DNA of 64,000 nt from PFL25 sp046260155 (GTDB lineage: Bacteria; Chloroflexota; Anaerolineae; Anaerolineales; UBA4823): positions 62,001 through 126,000 of the forward strand of contig JBJYXV010000054.1 of assembly GCA_046260155.1 (NCBI GenBank), given 5' to 3'. A program made the translations under genes and the position numbers. Shown piece after piece: positions 25,890-34,264 of this stretch. Position 1 is the first letter of the stretch. Each line of letters begins with the position of its first letter. Below the pieces are notes generated by a model. The model did not search any database, was not told the origin of the DNA, and saw nothing but the letters and a program-made list of their open reading frames with translations.

Positions 25890-27000
25890 GATCACTCTGC
25901 TGCCGGGAGATGGCATCGGACCAGAAGTGCTGTCTGCCAGTAAAAAAGTCCTCGAAACTATAGCCCTTGCCTATGATCATACATTCCTGATGCAGGAATT
26001 CCTGATCGGCGGCTGTGCAATTAATGCCCGCGGAACAGCCTTACCTGGAGACACTTTGCAGGCCTGCCAGGGTGCGGATGCGGTCCTGCTGGGCGCGGTA
26101 GGTGGGCCGGAATGGGACGATCCGCAGGCAAAAGTCCGCCCTGAACAAGGCTTGCTGGGTTTACGCAAAGAAATGGGGCTTTTTGCCAACCTGCGCCCCG
26201 TCAAGCCTCATCCTGCACTGCTTGATGCCTCCCCACTGCGCGCTGAGCTCCTGGAAAAGGTTGATCTGCTTGTGGTACGCGAGCTGACCGGGGGAATTTA
26301 CTTCGGAATTCCCCGTCACAGGATCCAGCTGAATGGTGAAGAACAGGCAGTGGATACTATGACCTACACACCCAGTGAAATCAGCCGGGTCTCTCACCTA
26401 GCCTTCCAGCTTGCCCGCCAAAGAAGGTACAAGGTCACCTGTGTCGACAAAGCCAATGTACTCGAATGCTCACGCCTGTGGCGGCAAACTGTTACCGCCC
26501 TGGCTCCGGAATACCCTGACGTAGCACTTGAATTTCTGTTGGTCGATGCAGCTGCCATGCATCTGCTGACCCGCCCTGCCACCTTTGATGTGATCTTAAC
26601 CGCCAACTTGTTTGGAGACATCCTCACCGATGAGGCATCGGTCTTATCTGGATCGATGGGAAACTTGGCCTCGGCATCTATCGGCGAATCAAAAAACGGG
26701 TTCAACCAGCCCAAAGGAGTTTACGAGCCCATTCACGGTTCTGCACCTGATATTGCTGGAAAAGGCATTGCCAATCCAATTGGCATGATTTTATCCGCTG
26801 CCATGCTTGTACGACACTCACTGGGCCTAGAAGCGGAAGCTGGTGCCATTGAGACTGCTGTTAACGAAGTCATCGCCCAGGGCGAACGAACGCCGGACCT
26901 GGGTGGGAAGCATACAACAACGTCAATCACTGAAAAAATCATCGAATGTATAACCAAGAGGTTTTCAACTGAGTTTAGAAATCAAGAATATTTATTATGA
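25879..27000 (+). CDS. leuB: 3-isopropylmalate dehydrogenase
   Basis: 373 residues. It oxidatively decarboxylates 3-isopropylmalate with NAD and, in the citramalate route, 3-methylmalate to 2-oxobutyrate. Motifs: ITLLPGDGIGPEV, LLGAVGGPEWDD, the substrate Arg set in LRKEMGLFANLRPVKP, VVRELTGGIYFG, VDKANVLECSRLWR, LTANLFGDILTDEAS and EPIHGSAPDIAGKG. It starts 11 bases inside the end of cimA, which indicates coupling. The protein is slightly longer at the C terminus than usual (about 355-360). Confidence 0.95.
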   Translation: MRAEITLLPGDGIGPEVLSASKKVLETIALAYDHTFLMQEFLIGGCAINARGTALPGDTLQACQGADAVLLGAVGGPEWDDPQAKVRPEQGLLGLRKEMGLFANLRPVKPHPALLDASPLRAELLEKVDLLVVRELTGGIYFGIPRHRIQLNGEEQAVDTMTYTPSEISRVSHLAFQLARQRRYKVTCVDKANVLECSRLWRQTVTALAPEYPDVALEFLLVDAAAMHLLTRPATFDVILTANLFGDILTDEASVLSGSMGNLASASIGESKNGFNQPKGVYEPIHGSAPDIAGKGIANPIGMILSAAMLVRHSLGLEAEAGAIETAVNEVIAQGERTPDLGGKHTTTSITEKIIECITKRFSTEFRNQEYLL

Positions 27001-27027
27001 AATACTGATGGACAAGGAGAATAAGAG

Positions 27028-27966
27028 ATGGGTATGCAATCAAAGTATTTATGGATGAACGGCGAGTTGGTGGAGTTTGAAAAGGCGACCATTCATTTTC
27101 TCACTCCCGCCCTGCATTACGGAGTGGGGACATTTGAAGGTATCCGGTCTTATGCGACCGAAAACGGGCAGGCAATATTTCGACTGCGTGAGCATATCGA
27201 GCGCCTGATCAGATCAACCAAGATTCTCGGTTTCCGCGAGTTCCCATACTCGGTCGAAGAATTAATGGAAGCTGTCCGAATAACGGTCGCGATGAACGAT
27301 TTTGAGGAGTGCTACATCCGCCCTCTGGTATACCTGACTGATGGCGGCTGGAATTTAACCGTGGATGCCGGCAATCCTGGCGTTGGTATCGCAGTCTGGG
27401 AATGGAATAATTATCTGGGAGAAGAAGCCCTTGAGATGGGTATCAGGGCGAATATTACCTCATTTACCCGCCACCACCCGAATGTGACGATGACCAAAGC
27501 GAAAATTACAGGCAACTATGCGAACAGCGTCCTGGCAAAAACAGAGTCCCTGCGTTATGGGTTCGATGAAGCCATCATGCTCGATCCACAGGGATATGTG
27601 GCTGAATGCACCGGGGAAAATCTATTCCTGGTCCGGGATGGGGTCATTTACACACCTCCCACCGCGCCAGTCCTGGAAGGAATCACCCGGGATACTGTAA
27701 CCACCCTGGCAAACGACATGGGTTATGAGGTAATCGAAACCCAGGTTTCGCGTGACCAGCTATATATCGCTGACGAGGTCTTTGTGTGTGGGACCGCGGC
27801 AGAATGTGTCGCCTTACGGGAGATCGACTTCCGCGTAATTGGCCAAGGTAAAATGGGACCCGTTGCACGTGCCATCCAGGGAGAATTTCAAGCTGTGATC
27901 CGGGGACGCCATGCGCGATCCAGTCAATGGTTGGAGTATGTAAAAATTCCAGTTATGGCGGCCTAA
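27028..27966 (+). CDS. ilvE: Branched-chain amino acid aminotransferase
   Basis: 312 residues, fold-type IV PLP enzyme. It makes Val, Leu and Ile from their 2-oxo acids with glutamate. Motifs: LTPALHYGVGTFEGIRSYAT, IRPLVYLTDGGW, the PLP Lys in MTKAKITGNYANSVLAK, DEAIMLDPQGYVAECTGENLFLV and EGITRDTV. AAGGAG precedes ATG 27028. Its stop codon directly abuts the pheA start with no spacing. Confidence 0.95.
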   Translation: MGMQSKYLWMNGELVEFEKATIHFLTPALHYGVGTFEGIRSYATENGQAIFRLREHIERLIRSTKILGFREFPYSVEELMEAVRITVAMNDFEECYIRPLVYLTDGGWNLTVDAGNPGVGIAVWEWNNYLGEEALEMGIRANITSFTRHHPNVTMTKAKITGNYANSVLAKTESLRYGFDEAIMLDPQGYVAECTGENLFLVRDGVIYTPPTAPVLEGITRDTVTTLANDMGYEVIETQVSRDQLYIADEVFVCGTAAECVALREIDFRVIGQGKMGPVARAIQGEFQAVIRGRHARSSQWLEYVKIPVMAA

Positions 27967-28824
27967 ATGAAGCAGCTGCAAGTCGCATTTCAGGGTGAGC
28001 CAGGTGCTTACAGTGAATTGGCTGCTTTTGAACATTTCCACCAGGAAATCATCACCCTGCCATGTAAAACATTTGAAGAAGTATTTACAAGAACAAGTGA
28101 TGAAAAGCAGTTAAACATAGTTGGGCTGCTCCCAATTGAGAACTCACTGGCAGGCAGCATTCACCGCAACTACGATTTAATGCTGCGTCATGATTTGAAC
28201 ATCATCGGTGAATATCACCTGCGAGTATCCCACTGCCTGCTGGCTTTACCTGGGGTGGAGCTGGCGGATATCGTTCGGGTGCATTCTCACCCGCAGGCCT
28301 TAGCCCAGTGCGAAGCAAATCTCGAACGGATGGGTTTGCAGGTAGTTGCAGAATCGGATACTGCCGGCAGTGCGCGCTTGCTGCGGAAACGGGATGACCG
28401 GCAAGCTGCTGCGCTGGCCTCCCGGAGGGCAGCAGAGGTTTACCGGCTGGAAATACTATCGGACCAAATGGAAGATAATCCTGCTAATTACACCCGCTTC
28501 CTGGTCCTGGCGAAAACCCCATACCAGGCTGAAGATCCAGAACAGGATCATTATAAGACCTCGATCGTCTTCAGCCTTCACAACCAACCAGGCGTGCTGT
28601 TTAAAGCGCTTAGTGTATTTGCCCTCCGGGATATTGATCTAACCAAGATTGAATCTCGCCCCATCCCCGGCCAGCTTTGGGAGTACATGTTTTATGTCGA
28701 TTTTATTGGTCATGCCCAGGCCCTTGACCCTTCGAGGGCGATCATGAATCTTGGGGAATTCGCACCTTTCCTGCGTACTCTCGGCTCGTATCCCCGCCAT
28801 AACCTGAAAGAGGTTTACAGCTGA
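27967..28824 (+). CDS. pheA: Prephenate dehydratase
   Basis: 285 residues. It converts prephenate to phenylpyruvate. The catalytic PDT domain (1-180) shows VAFQGEPGAYSE, GLLPIENSLAGSIHRNYDLM, VSHCLLALPG, and the TRF motif in NPANYTRFLVL; the C-terminal ACT domain (about 195-275) has LHNQPGVLFKALSVFALRDIDLTKIESRP, which binds Phe. There is no fused chorismate mutase, consistent with the separate aroH. It is the last gene of the branched-chain operon rather than part of the aromatic operon that converges on it. Confidence 0.95.
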   Translation: MKQLQVAFQGEPGAYSELAAFEHFHQEIITLPCKTFEEVFTRTSDEKQLNIVGLLPIENSLAGSIHRNYDLMLRHDLNIIGEYHLRVSHCLLALPGVELADIVRVHSHPQALAQCEANLERMGLQVVAESDTAGSARLLRKRDDRQAAALASRRAAEVYRLEILSDQMEDNPANYTRFLVLAKTPYQAEDPEQDHYKTSIVFSLHNQPGVLFKALSVFALRDIDLTKIESRPIPGQLWEYMFYVDFIGHAQALDPSRAIMNLGEFAPFLRTLGSYPRHNLKEVYS

Positions 28825-28901
28825 GTAATAGAAATTCTGTTCCCCCTTCTAAATTTCCTTTTATTAGTTTGTGAAATTCAATATTTAAGCATGAACTGAG
28901 A

Positions 28902-29345
28902 TCAATCGCTCTCAGCCAGCATATGTGCCATCTGCTCAAGAGCCAGCAGGTAAGAACGCCAACCAAAACCGGAAATCTTCCCCACGCATACCGCTGATAT
29001 CAGAGATATACGACGGAAGTCTTCCCTTGCATCGACATGTGAGAGGTGGACCTCGATCACCGGGACATCGATCGCCGCGACAGCATCCCGCAGGGCGACC
29101 GAAGTGTGGGTATACCCGCCGGGATTGAACACCACGCCAGCTGCCCATTCCTGGGCTTCCTGCAGGGCATCGATCAGAGCACCTTCGCTGTTCGATTGGT
29201 AAGAACGCACCTCAAAACCCATATTTTCCCCAGATTTTTTCAATCTACTGTCTATTTCAGACAAAGTCAGCTCTCCGTATACCTCGGGCTCCCGCTGACC
29301 GAGCAGGTTCAAATTTGGACCATGTAATATCAGGATTTTCTGCAA
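28902..29345 (-). CDS. aroQ: 3-dehydroquinate dehydratase, type II
   Basis: 147 residues, the dodecameric type II enzyme that dehydrates 3-dehydroquinate in the shikimate pathway. Motifs: ILILHGPNLNLLGQREPEVYG (with the catalytic Tyr), YQSNSEGALID, VFNPGGYTHTSVALRDA and VIEVHLSHVDAREDFR. The start is TTG at 29345; AGGAGG at 6 bases upstream makes this the clear choice. It is the last gene of the aromatic operon, 14 bases after aroKB, and converges on pheA with only a weak hairpin between. Confidence 0.95.
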   Translation of the reverse strand: MQKILILHGPNLNLLGQREPEVYGELTLSEIDSRLKKSGENMGFEVRSYQSNSEGALIDALQEAQEWAAGVVFNPGGYTHTSVALRDAVAAIDVPVIEVHLSHVDAREDFRRISLISAVCVGKISGFGWRSYLLALEQMAHMLAESD

Positions 29346-29359
29346 ATCAACCTCCTGGT

Positions 29360-31009
29360 CTACTTGAATATTGGCTCAAAATCATTGACCTCAATTCCAG
29401 GTGACACCTCGCCGATCTTGATCGGCAGGGCAAACTTGACTTTCCCATCTGCGCGCTTCTTGTCTACCTGCATGGTTTTGATGATTTCTTCTGGCAGGTA
29501 ATCTCCAGGAATCTCTACTGGCAAACCAATTTGCTGGCAGGCATCCCTTATTTCATCCGTTAAACCCTCTTTTGCCAAGCCGATCTCTTCTGCAAGCCTG
29601 GCTTCAGCAACCATTCCGATCGACACTGCTTCACCATGGCGTAGTGTGTAATTCGATAGCACCTCAACTGCATGTCCAACTGTGTGACCGTAATTCAATA
29701 CTGCCCGCAGCCCTTTTTCATATGGATCTGCTTCAATAATATCGACCTTAACCGCCATTGATCTGGGTACGATCTCATCCCAACCTGCTTCGATCTCCTG
29801 CCAGTCACGTCTACACAGGTCAAACAGCACAGGATCACCAATCACACCAGCTTTAATCACCTCGGCCATACCTGAACGCTGCTCAGCTAGGGGCAAAGTC
29901 AATAATGTAGATGGCTCGACCAGGACGATTTGCGGTGCGTGAAATGCCCCTGCCAGGTTCTTTCCTGCAGGTAAATCAATTCCGGTTTTTCCTCCCAGGC
30001 TGGCATCCACCATGGCCAGCAGCGAGGTAGGAACATTTACCCAGGCAATGCCCCGCAGGTATGTGGCAGCCGCGAATCCCGCCAGATCACCCACCACTCC
30101 TCCACCCAGGACTACCACGGTGCTCTTACGCTCCAAACCAGCTTCCAAAAATTCCTGCCACAGGGAAGAGAGTGTAAGCATCGTCTTGGTGCTCTCTCCC
30201 GGTGAGAGAGTGATCGACCGGGTTGAAATTCCAGCAGCCAGGAGTGATTTTTTTACCCGATTTAAGTAGTGATCTGCAACGTTCTGGTCAGTCACCAGGG
30301 CAACCGGACCCGCCATGCCGCGCAGCCTCAGAGCCGCGCCAATCTGGTTCAGCATAGATGAGATCCGAACATCATATCCAAGTGTTTGAGGCCTTTCTGC
30401 TTCAGTTTCGTTCCCGTGATCAGGGAAAGCTCTGCCAGCCATTCCACGCACATGAAACACCCCCAGCCGAATTTGAATTTCCCGGGCTACCTGCTGCGGT
30501 GATCCTGTTCCCGTTTCGACCTGGTCCGCGAATGATGCATAGTGTGCAGACCTTTGGGCAAGTAAATTTTCCAGCCGAACAAACTCTGGGGAATGATCAC
30601 CGCTCTGCTCGATAAGCGGGCGTTTGACCTGGGTAGAGCTTAATCTCTCAAAGAGCATATCTCTTGATGCGGTGAGACAGATCAACGAGCCCGATTTTTC
30701 AACCAGAATCCTGCTTTCGGGGTCCAATAACGCGCCGCCTCCCAGGGCGATCACCCCCCAATTCATCTTTGATACTTCCTGCAGCGCCTGCTTTTCAATC
30801 TGTCGAAAGCCAGATTCTCCTCGGCGATCAAAAATCTGGGGTATGGAGATTCCTGCCAGGGATTCAATTCTCTGGTCAAGGTCCACGAAAGGCAGTGCCA
30901 GGTTTTCAGCCAGAATCTCTCCAATCGAAGTCTTACCAGATCCGGGCGGGCCATAAAGATAAATCTTTTGTACATATGATGGCACCTGCTCAAGTGATTC
31001 TTTCTTCAT
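29360..31009 (-). CDS. aroKB: Fused shikimate kinase / 3-dehydroquinate synthase
   Basis: 549 residues with two domains. Residues about 14-180 are shikimate kinase: Walker A YGPPGSGKTSIGE (20-27), DLDQRIE (DxD), FDRRGESGFRQIE and GGGALLDPE. Residues about 200-549 are 3-dehydroquinate synthase: EAVT-like LVTDQNVADHY, VVVLGGGVVGDLAGFAAATYLRG, PTSLLAMVDASLGGKTGID, EVIKAG and the zinc site LNYGHTVGHAVE plus RHGEAV. The two activities are steps 2 and 5 of the pathway. The ATG at 31009 overlaps the aroC stop (ATGA); GTG 31018 would start inside aroC. Fusions of this kind are known but not universal. Confidence 0.93.
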   Translation of the reverse strand: MKKESLEQVPSYVQKIYLYGPPGSGKTSIGEILAENLALPFVDLDQRIESLAGISIPQIFDRRGESGFRQIEKQALQEVSKMNWGVIALGGGALLDPESRILVEKSGSLICLTASRDMLFERLSSTQVKRPLIEQSGDHSPEFVRLENLLAQRSAHYASFADQVETGTGSPQQVAREIQIRLGVFHVRGMAGRAFPDHGNETEAERPQTLGYDVRISSMLNQIGAALRLRGMAGPVALVTDQNVADHYLNRVKKSLLAAGISTRSITLSPGESTKTMLTLSSLWQEFLEAGLERKSTVVVLGGGVVGDLAGFAAATYLRGIAWVNVPTSLLAMVDASLGGKTGIDLPAGKNLAGAFHAPQIVLVEPSTLLTLPLAEQRSGMAEVIKAGVIGDPVLFDLCRRDWQEIEAGWDEIVPRSMAVKVDIIEADPYEKGLRAVLNYGHTVGHAVEVLSNYTLRHGEAVSIGMVAEARLAEEIGLAKEGLTDEIRDACQQIGLPVEIPGDYLPEEIIKTMQVDKKRADGKVKFALPIKIGEVSPGIEVNDFEPIFK

Positions 31010-32178
31010 TCTGGCCACCAGATATGACTCTCACCCTGCATATTGAAATCAGAGAGCTGATCCCAAGGCAGTGCCTGGTACCTGGCCTGCATCTCGTCAA
31101 GTGAATCCCCTCCCAGTTTCTCCATTAGGGCATCTGCCAGTATGAAGCTGACCATGGCTTCCAGGATCGGCACTGCACGCGGTACCGGGCAGAAATCGGA
31201 CCGCTCATATTGGGTCGCAACCTGTGTTCCCGACTTGAGGTCCACTGTCTGCTGGGGGGTCAGCGTGGTCGCAATCGGTTTCATTGCAGCCCGTACCAGC
31301 AGAGGCTGCCCTGTAGTGATGCCTCCTTCCAGGCCGCCATTATGCTGGCTGGTCCTCGTTAAGTGGTCGCCCTCCAGATGGATTGCATCTTGAACCTGGG
31401 TTCCCTTTTTACGGGTGTTTTCAAAAGCCGGTCCAATCTCAACACCTTTGATAGCCTGTACACTGAGCACAGCCGCGCCTAAACGTGCTTCCAGACGGCG
31501 GTCCCAATGCACATGCGATCCCAGACCTGGTGGCAATCCCACGGCAAGTACTTCGATGATCCCTCCCAGGGTATCGCGCGCCTGCATGACAGCCTGGATT
31601 GCCTCCGCCATACGCTCTGCGGCTTCTGGGTCCGGGCAGCGTACATCTGACTCTTCAGCTCGCGTCCCTCTCTCGCCCAAGGGGATGGATTCTACATCAG
31701 CAACAATCTCACCAATGGCAGACACATAACCTGCCACCTGGATGGCGAACTGGCTTAGAAAGTGCTTGCAGACCGCGCCTACCGCAACCCGCGCAGCGGT
31801 CTCCCTGGCAGAGGCTCGTTCCAGGGCTGGACGCAGATCAGTGTAGCCATATTTCAGGGTACCGGTTAAGTCTGCGTGACCTGGTCTGGGGATCACAAAA
31901 GGCTCAATTTCACGCCCGCGCCATTTCTCGTGATCCTTGTTAGAAATCTGCAATGCCAATGGGGCTCCTGTGGTAACCCCCTCCAGGACACCGCTAAGGA
32001 TCTGCACTGCATCCTTTTCAATTCGCATGCGGGGGCCAGCACCGTATCCTTGCTGCCGGCGAACCAGATCTTGATCGATCATCTCGCTGGTCAGGTGTAT
32101 ACCAGCTGGCAAACCTTCCAGGATGGCGGTCAAGACTGGTCCGTGCGATTCCCCTGCTGTTAAGAAACGTAAACTCAT
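31006..32178 (-). CDS. aroC: Chorismate synthase
   Basis: 390 residues, FMN enzyme making chorismate from EPSP. Motifs: FLTAGESHGPVLTAILEGLPAG, RRQQGYGAGPRM, FVIPRPGHADLTGTLKYGYTDLRPALERASARETAARVA and QHNGGLEGGITTGQPLLVR. ATG 32178 follows GGTGGTGAG and begins 1 base after the preceding stop; the longer open frame would add an atypical N terminus. Confidence 0.95.
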   Translation of the reverse strand: MSLRFLTAGESHGPVLTAILEGLPAGIHLTSEMIDQDLVRRQQGYGAGPRMRIEKDAVQILSGVLEGVTTGAPLALQISNKDHEKWRGREIEPFVIPRPGHADLTGTLKYGYTDLRPALERASARETAARVAVGAVCKHFLSQFAIQVAGYVSAIGEIVADVESIPLGERGTRAEESDVRCPDPEAAERMAEAIQAVMQARDTLGGIIEVLAVGLPPGLGSHVHWDRRLEARLGAAVLSVQAIKGVEIGPAFENTRKKGTQVQDAIHLEGDHLTRTSQHNGGLEGGITTGQPLLVRAAMKPIATTLTPQQTVDLKSGTQVATQYERSDFCPVPRAVPILEAMVSFILADALMEKLGGDSLDEMQARYQALPWDQLSDFNMQGESHIWWPE

Positions 32179-32179
32179 C

Positions 32180-33358
32180 TCACCACCTTCCAGATCTTTC
32201 AAGCACATCCATCATACGCTGCATGGCTTCTTCAATCCGCGCTTGCGGGACGGTCAATGAAATCCTGAGGTATCCCTCCCCCTGGGTACCAAATATGTCT
32301 CCAGGAGTGAGGCTGATTTTCGCTTGTTCAAGCAGAAAGTCGGCTAATTGCCTGGCACTCCACTCGACGGGAATGGGACACCACACATACAGGGAGGCCT
32401 GAGGAACCCGGGCATGGAATCCCATTTCGTGCAGGCGTTCGACAACAATATCCCTGCGCTTCTGGTATACCAGATTTCGATCGGCAAGCCATGACTGGTC
32501 TCCATCCATGGCAGCAGAGGCAGCCCTCATGATCGGTAAAAATTGTCCACTGTCGATGTTGGTCTTCAGCGCACGCAACAGTGCAACCACTTTGCCGTTT
32601 CCAACCACTACGCCGGTACGCCAGCCAGCCATATTGTGAGATTTAGAAAGAGTATTGAATTCTACCGCCACCGAACTGGCGCCAGGCACCTGTAAGATAC
32701 TGGGAGATTGGTAGCCATCGTAAGTTACTCGTGAATAGGCTGCGTCATGGCAAATTAACAGATGATGCTCTTGTGCTAATTCCACAACCCGGGTGAATAG
32801 ATCCAAATCGGCGACCCCCGCAGTTGGATTATTGGGATAATTCAGCCACAGCAACTTCGCCCTTTCCAGAATTGGTTCTGGAATAGCCTCCAGGTCCGGT
32901 AAAAAATCATTTTCACTCTTCAACGGTAGATATAAGGATTCACCCCCAGCAAAGCGAGTAGCTGCATGGTAAGTTAAGTAACCCGGATCAGGGATTAACA
33001 CCAGTTCACCAGGATTTATCCCTGCCAAAATTAAGTTGAATATCCCCTCCTTTGATCCCATCAAGGGCAGCACTTCATTTTCGGGATCCAGGTCGACCTG
33101 GTAAATCTGCTGGTACATGCCTGCCCAAGCCTGGCGCAGGAAATCTGGACCCTGGTGTGGTTGGTAACCATGGACGCCGGGATCGCCTGCGGCATCCTGA
33201 AGGACTTTAATGATATGGGGTGCTGGCGGGAGGTCAGGAGAGCCGATATCCAGGCGGATCACATCCTCCCCTCTGGCCTGCATCTTCCGGATCCTGGTAT
33301 TCAATCTCGTGAAAAAATGATCTGGAAAAACGCGCATGCGTTCAGCAGAAAAATTCAT
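32180..33358 (-). CDS. Class I/II aminotransferase, probably aromatic/prephenate
   Basis: 392 residues, fold-type I PLP enzyme. Motifs: RLDIGSPDLPPAPHI, LMGSKEGIFNLILAG, LWLNYPNNPTAG, the Schiff-base Lys in NTLSKSHNMAGWRTGVVVG and the C-terminal Arg in EGYLRISLTVP. Its overall pattern is close to the LL-diaminopimelate aminotransferase/aspartate aminotransferase-like group. Its place between aroE and aroC makes a Phe/Tyr aminotransferase, or a prephenate aminotransferase feeding an arogenate route, the best reading. A diaminopimelate role cannot be excluded. The start overlaps the aroE stop (ATGA). Confidence 0.82.
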   Translation of the reverse strand: MNFSAERMRVFPDHFFTRLNTRIRKMQARGEDVIRLDIGSPDLPPAPHIIKVLQDAAGDPGVHGYQPHQGPDFLRQAWAGMYQQIYQVDLDPENEVLPLMGSKEGIFNLILAGINPGELVLIPDPGYLTYHAATRFAGGESLYLPLKSENDFLPDLEAIPEPILERAKLLWLNYPNNPTAGVADLDLFTRVVELAQEHHLLICHDAAYSRVTYDGYQSPSILQVPGASSVAVEFNTLSKSHNMAGWRTGVVVGNGKVVALLRALKTNIDSGQFLPIMRAASAAMDGDQSWLADRNLVYQKRRDIVVERLHEMGFHARVPQASLYVWCPIPVEWSARQLADFLLEQAKISLTPGDIFGTQGEGYLRISLTVPQARIEEAMQRMMDVLERSGRW

Positions 33359-34236
33359 CTTCCTCCTTTAATATATGCGACCACTGATCTGTGCATTTCA
33401 ATGCGCGGGGCAACCAGCCCGGTCCATATCTCGAAAGAGCGGGCTGCCTGTTCTACCAGCATGCCAATTCCTCCTGTGGCCCGCAAACCCGCCTCCTGTG
33501 CCTGTCCAATAAAGGCTGTTTGAGCCGGGTTGTAAACGAGATCATAAACTGCAGCCTTGCTGGGTAGTGCGAGTCCAGATGGCCACGGAGAGGCGTCCAG
33601 GTGGGGATACATGCCAAGGGGTGTGGTGTTGATAATCAAATCAGGTGGGGGCTCCAGGTCTTCCAGTGATTGTATGTTGAACGGACTAGATTTAACCTTT
33701 CCTTGAATGTGCCTTCCAGACGGTTCCGACGATAGTGATTGCACTAAAATCTCAGTCTGTTCGATGCGCCGCGCAGCAACCGTTAATTGCCAGCCGCGCT
33801 CACGGAGTGCATATACAATTGCGCGAGCCGCCCCCCCGGCTCCCAGGACCAGTGCGCTCCGCAGCTGGTCTGCCTCCGGAAACCAACCCAAGCGCTCTAA
33901 ATCGGCAATAAATCCATCTGCATCCGTGTTATCTCCAACCAACTGGTTGTGCTGGAATGAGATTGTGTTCACTGCTCCGATCAAACTGGCAGTGGTGGAG
34001 AGCACATCCATCATTTTGCTCACAGTATGCTTGTAAGGAATGGTCACATTTAATCCATTTATCCTGCCTTCCCGCAGCTGGCCGATCATTCCTGGCAAAT
34101 CCCGCTTGTCACTAACAGGATAAAGGTTGTACTCGCCTTGCAGATCATGAGCCTGCAGGGCCACTTCCTGAACCAGCGGCGACAGGCTGTGTTCCAGCGG
34201 GTAGCCCAGTAATCCAAATGAAAATCTCTCAGACAT
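33355..34236 (-). CDS. aroE: Shikimate dehydrogenase
   Basis: 293 residues. It reduces 3-dehydroshikimate with NADPH. Motifs: FGLLGYPLEHSLSPLVQ (substrate Ser pair), NGLNVTIPYKHTV (catalytic Lys), GDNTDADGF (catalytic Asp), VLGAGGAARAIVYAL (NADP), NTTPLGMYP and DLVYNPAQTAFI. The frame is open upstream into aroA, but ATG 34236, with AGGGA before it, gives the family N terminus. 28 bases behind aroA. Confidence 0.94.
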   Translation of the reverse strand: MSERFSFGLLGYPLEHSLSPLVQEVALQAHDLQGEYNLYPVSDKRDLPGMIGQLREGRINGLNVTIPYKHTVSKMMDVLSTTASLIGAVNTISFQHNQLVGDNTDADGFIADLERLGWFPEADQLRSALVLGAGGAARAIVYALRERGWQLTVAARRIEQTEILVQSLSSEPSGRHIQGKVKSSPFNIQSLEDLEPPPDLIINTTPLGMYPHLDASPWPSGLALPSKAAVYDLVYNPAQTAFIGQAQEAGLRATGGIGMLVEQAARSFEIWTGLVAPRIEMHRSVVAYIKGGR

Positions 34237-34264
34237 CGATCCCTGTATGGCCTTTTTCAATTCG

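Noticed and set aside
28825..28901. Possible terminator between the convergent pheA and aroQ
   Set aside because: Only a weak GAAATT/AATTTC pairing; no GC-rich stem or T-tract found.
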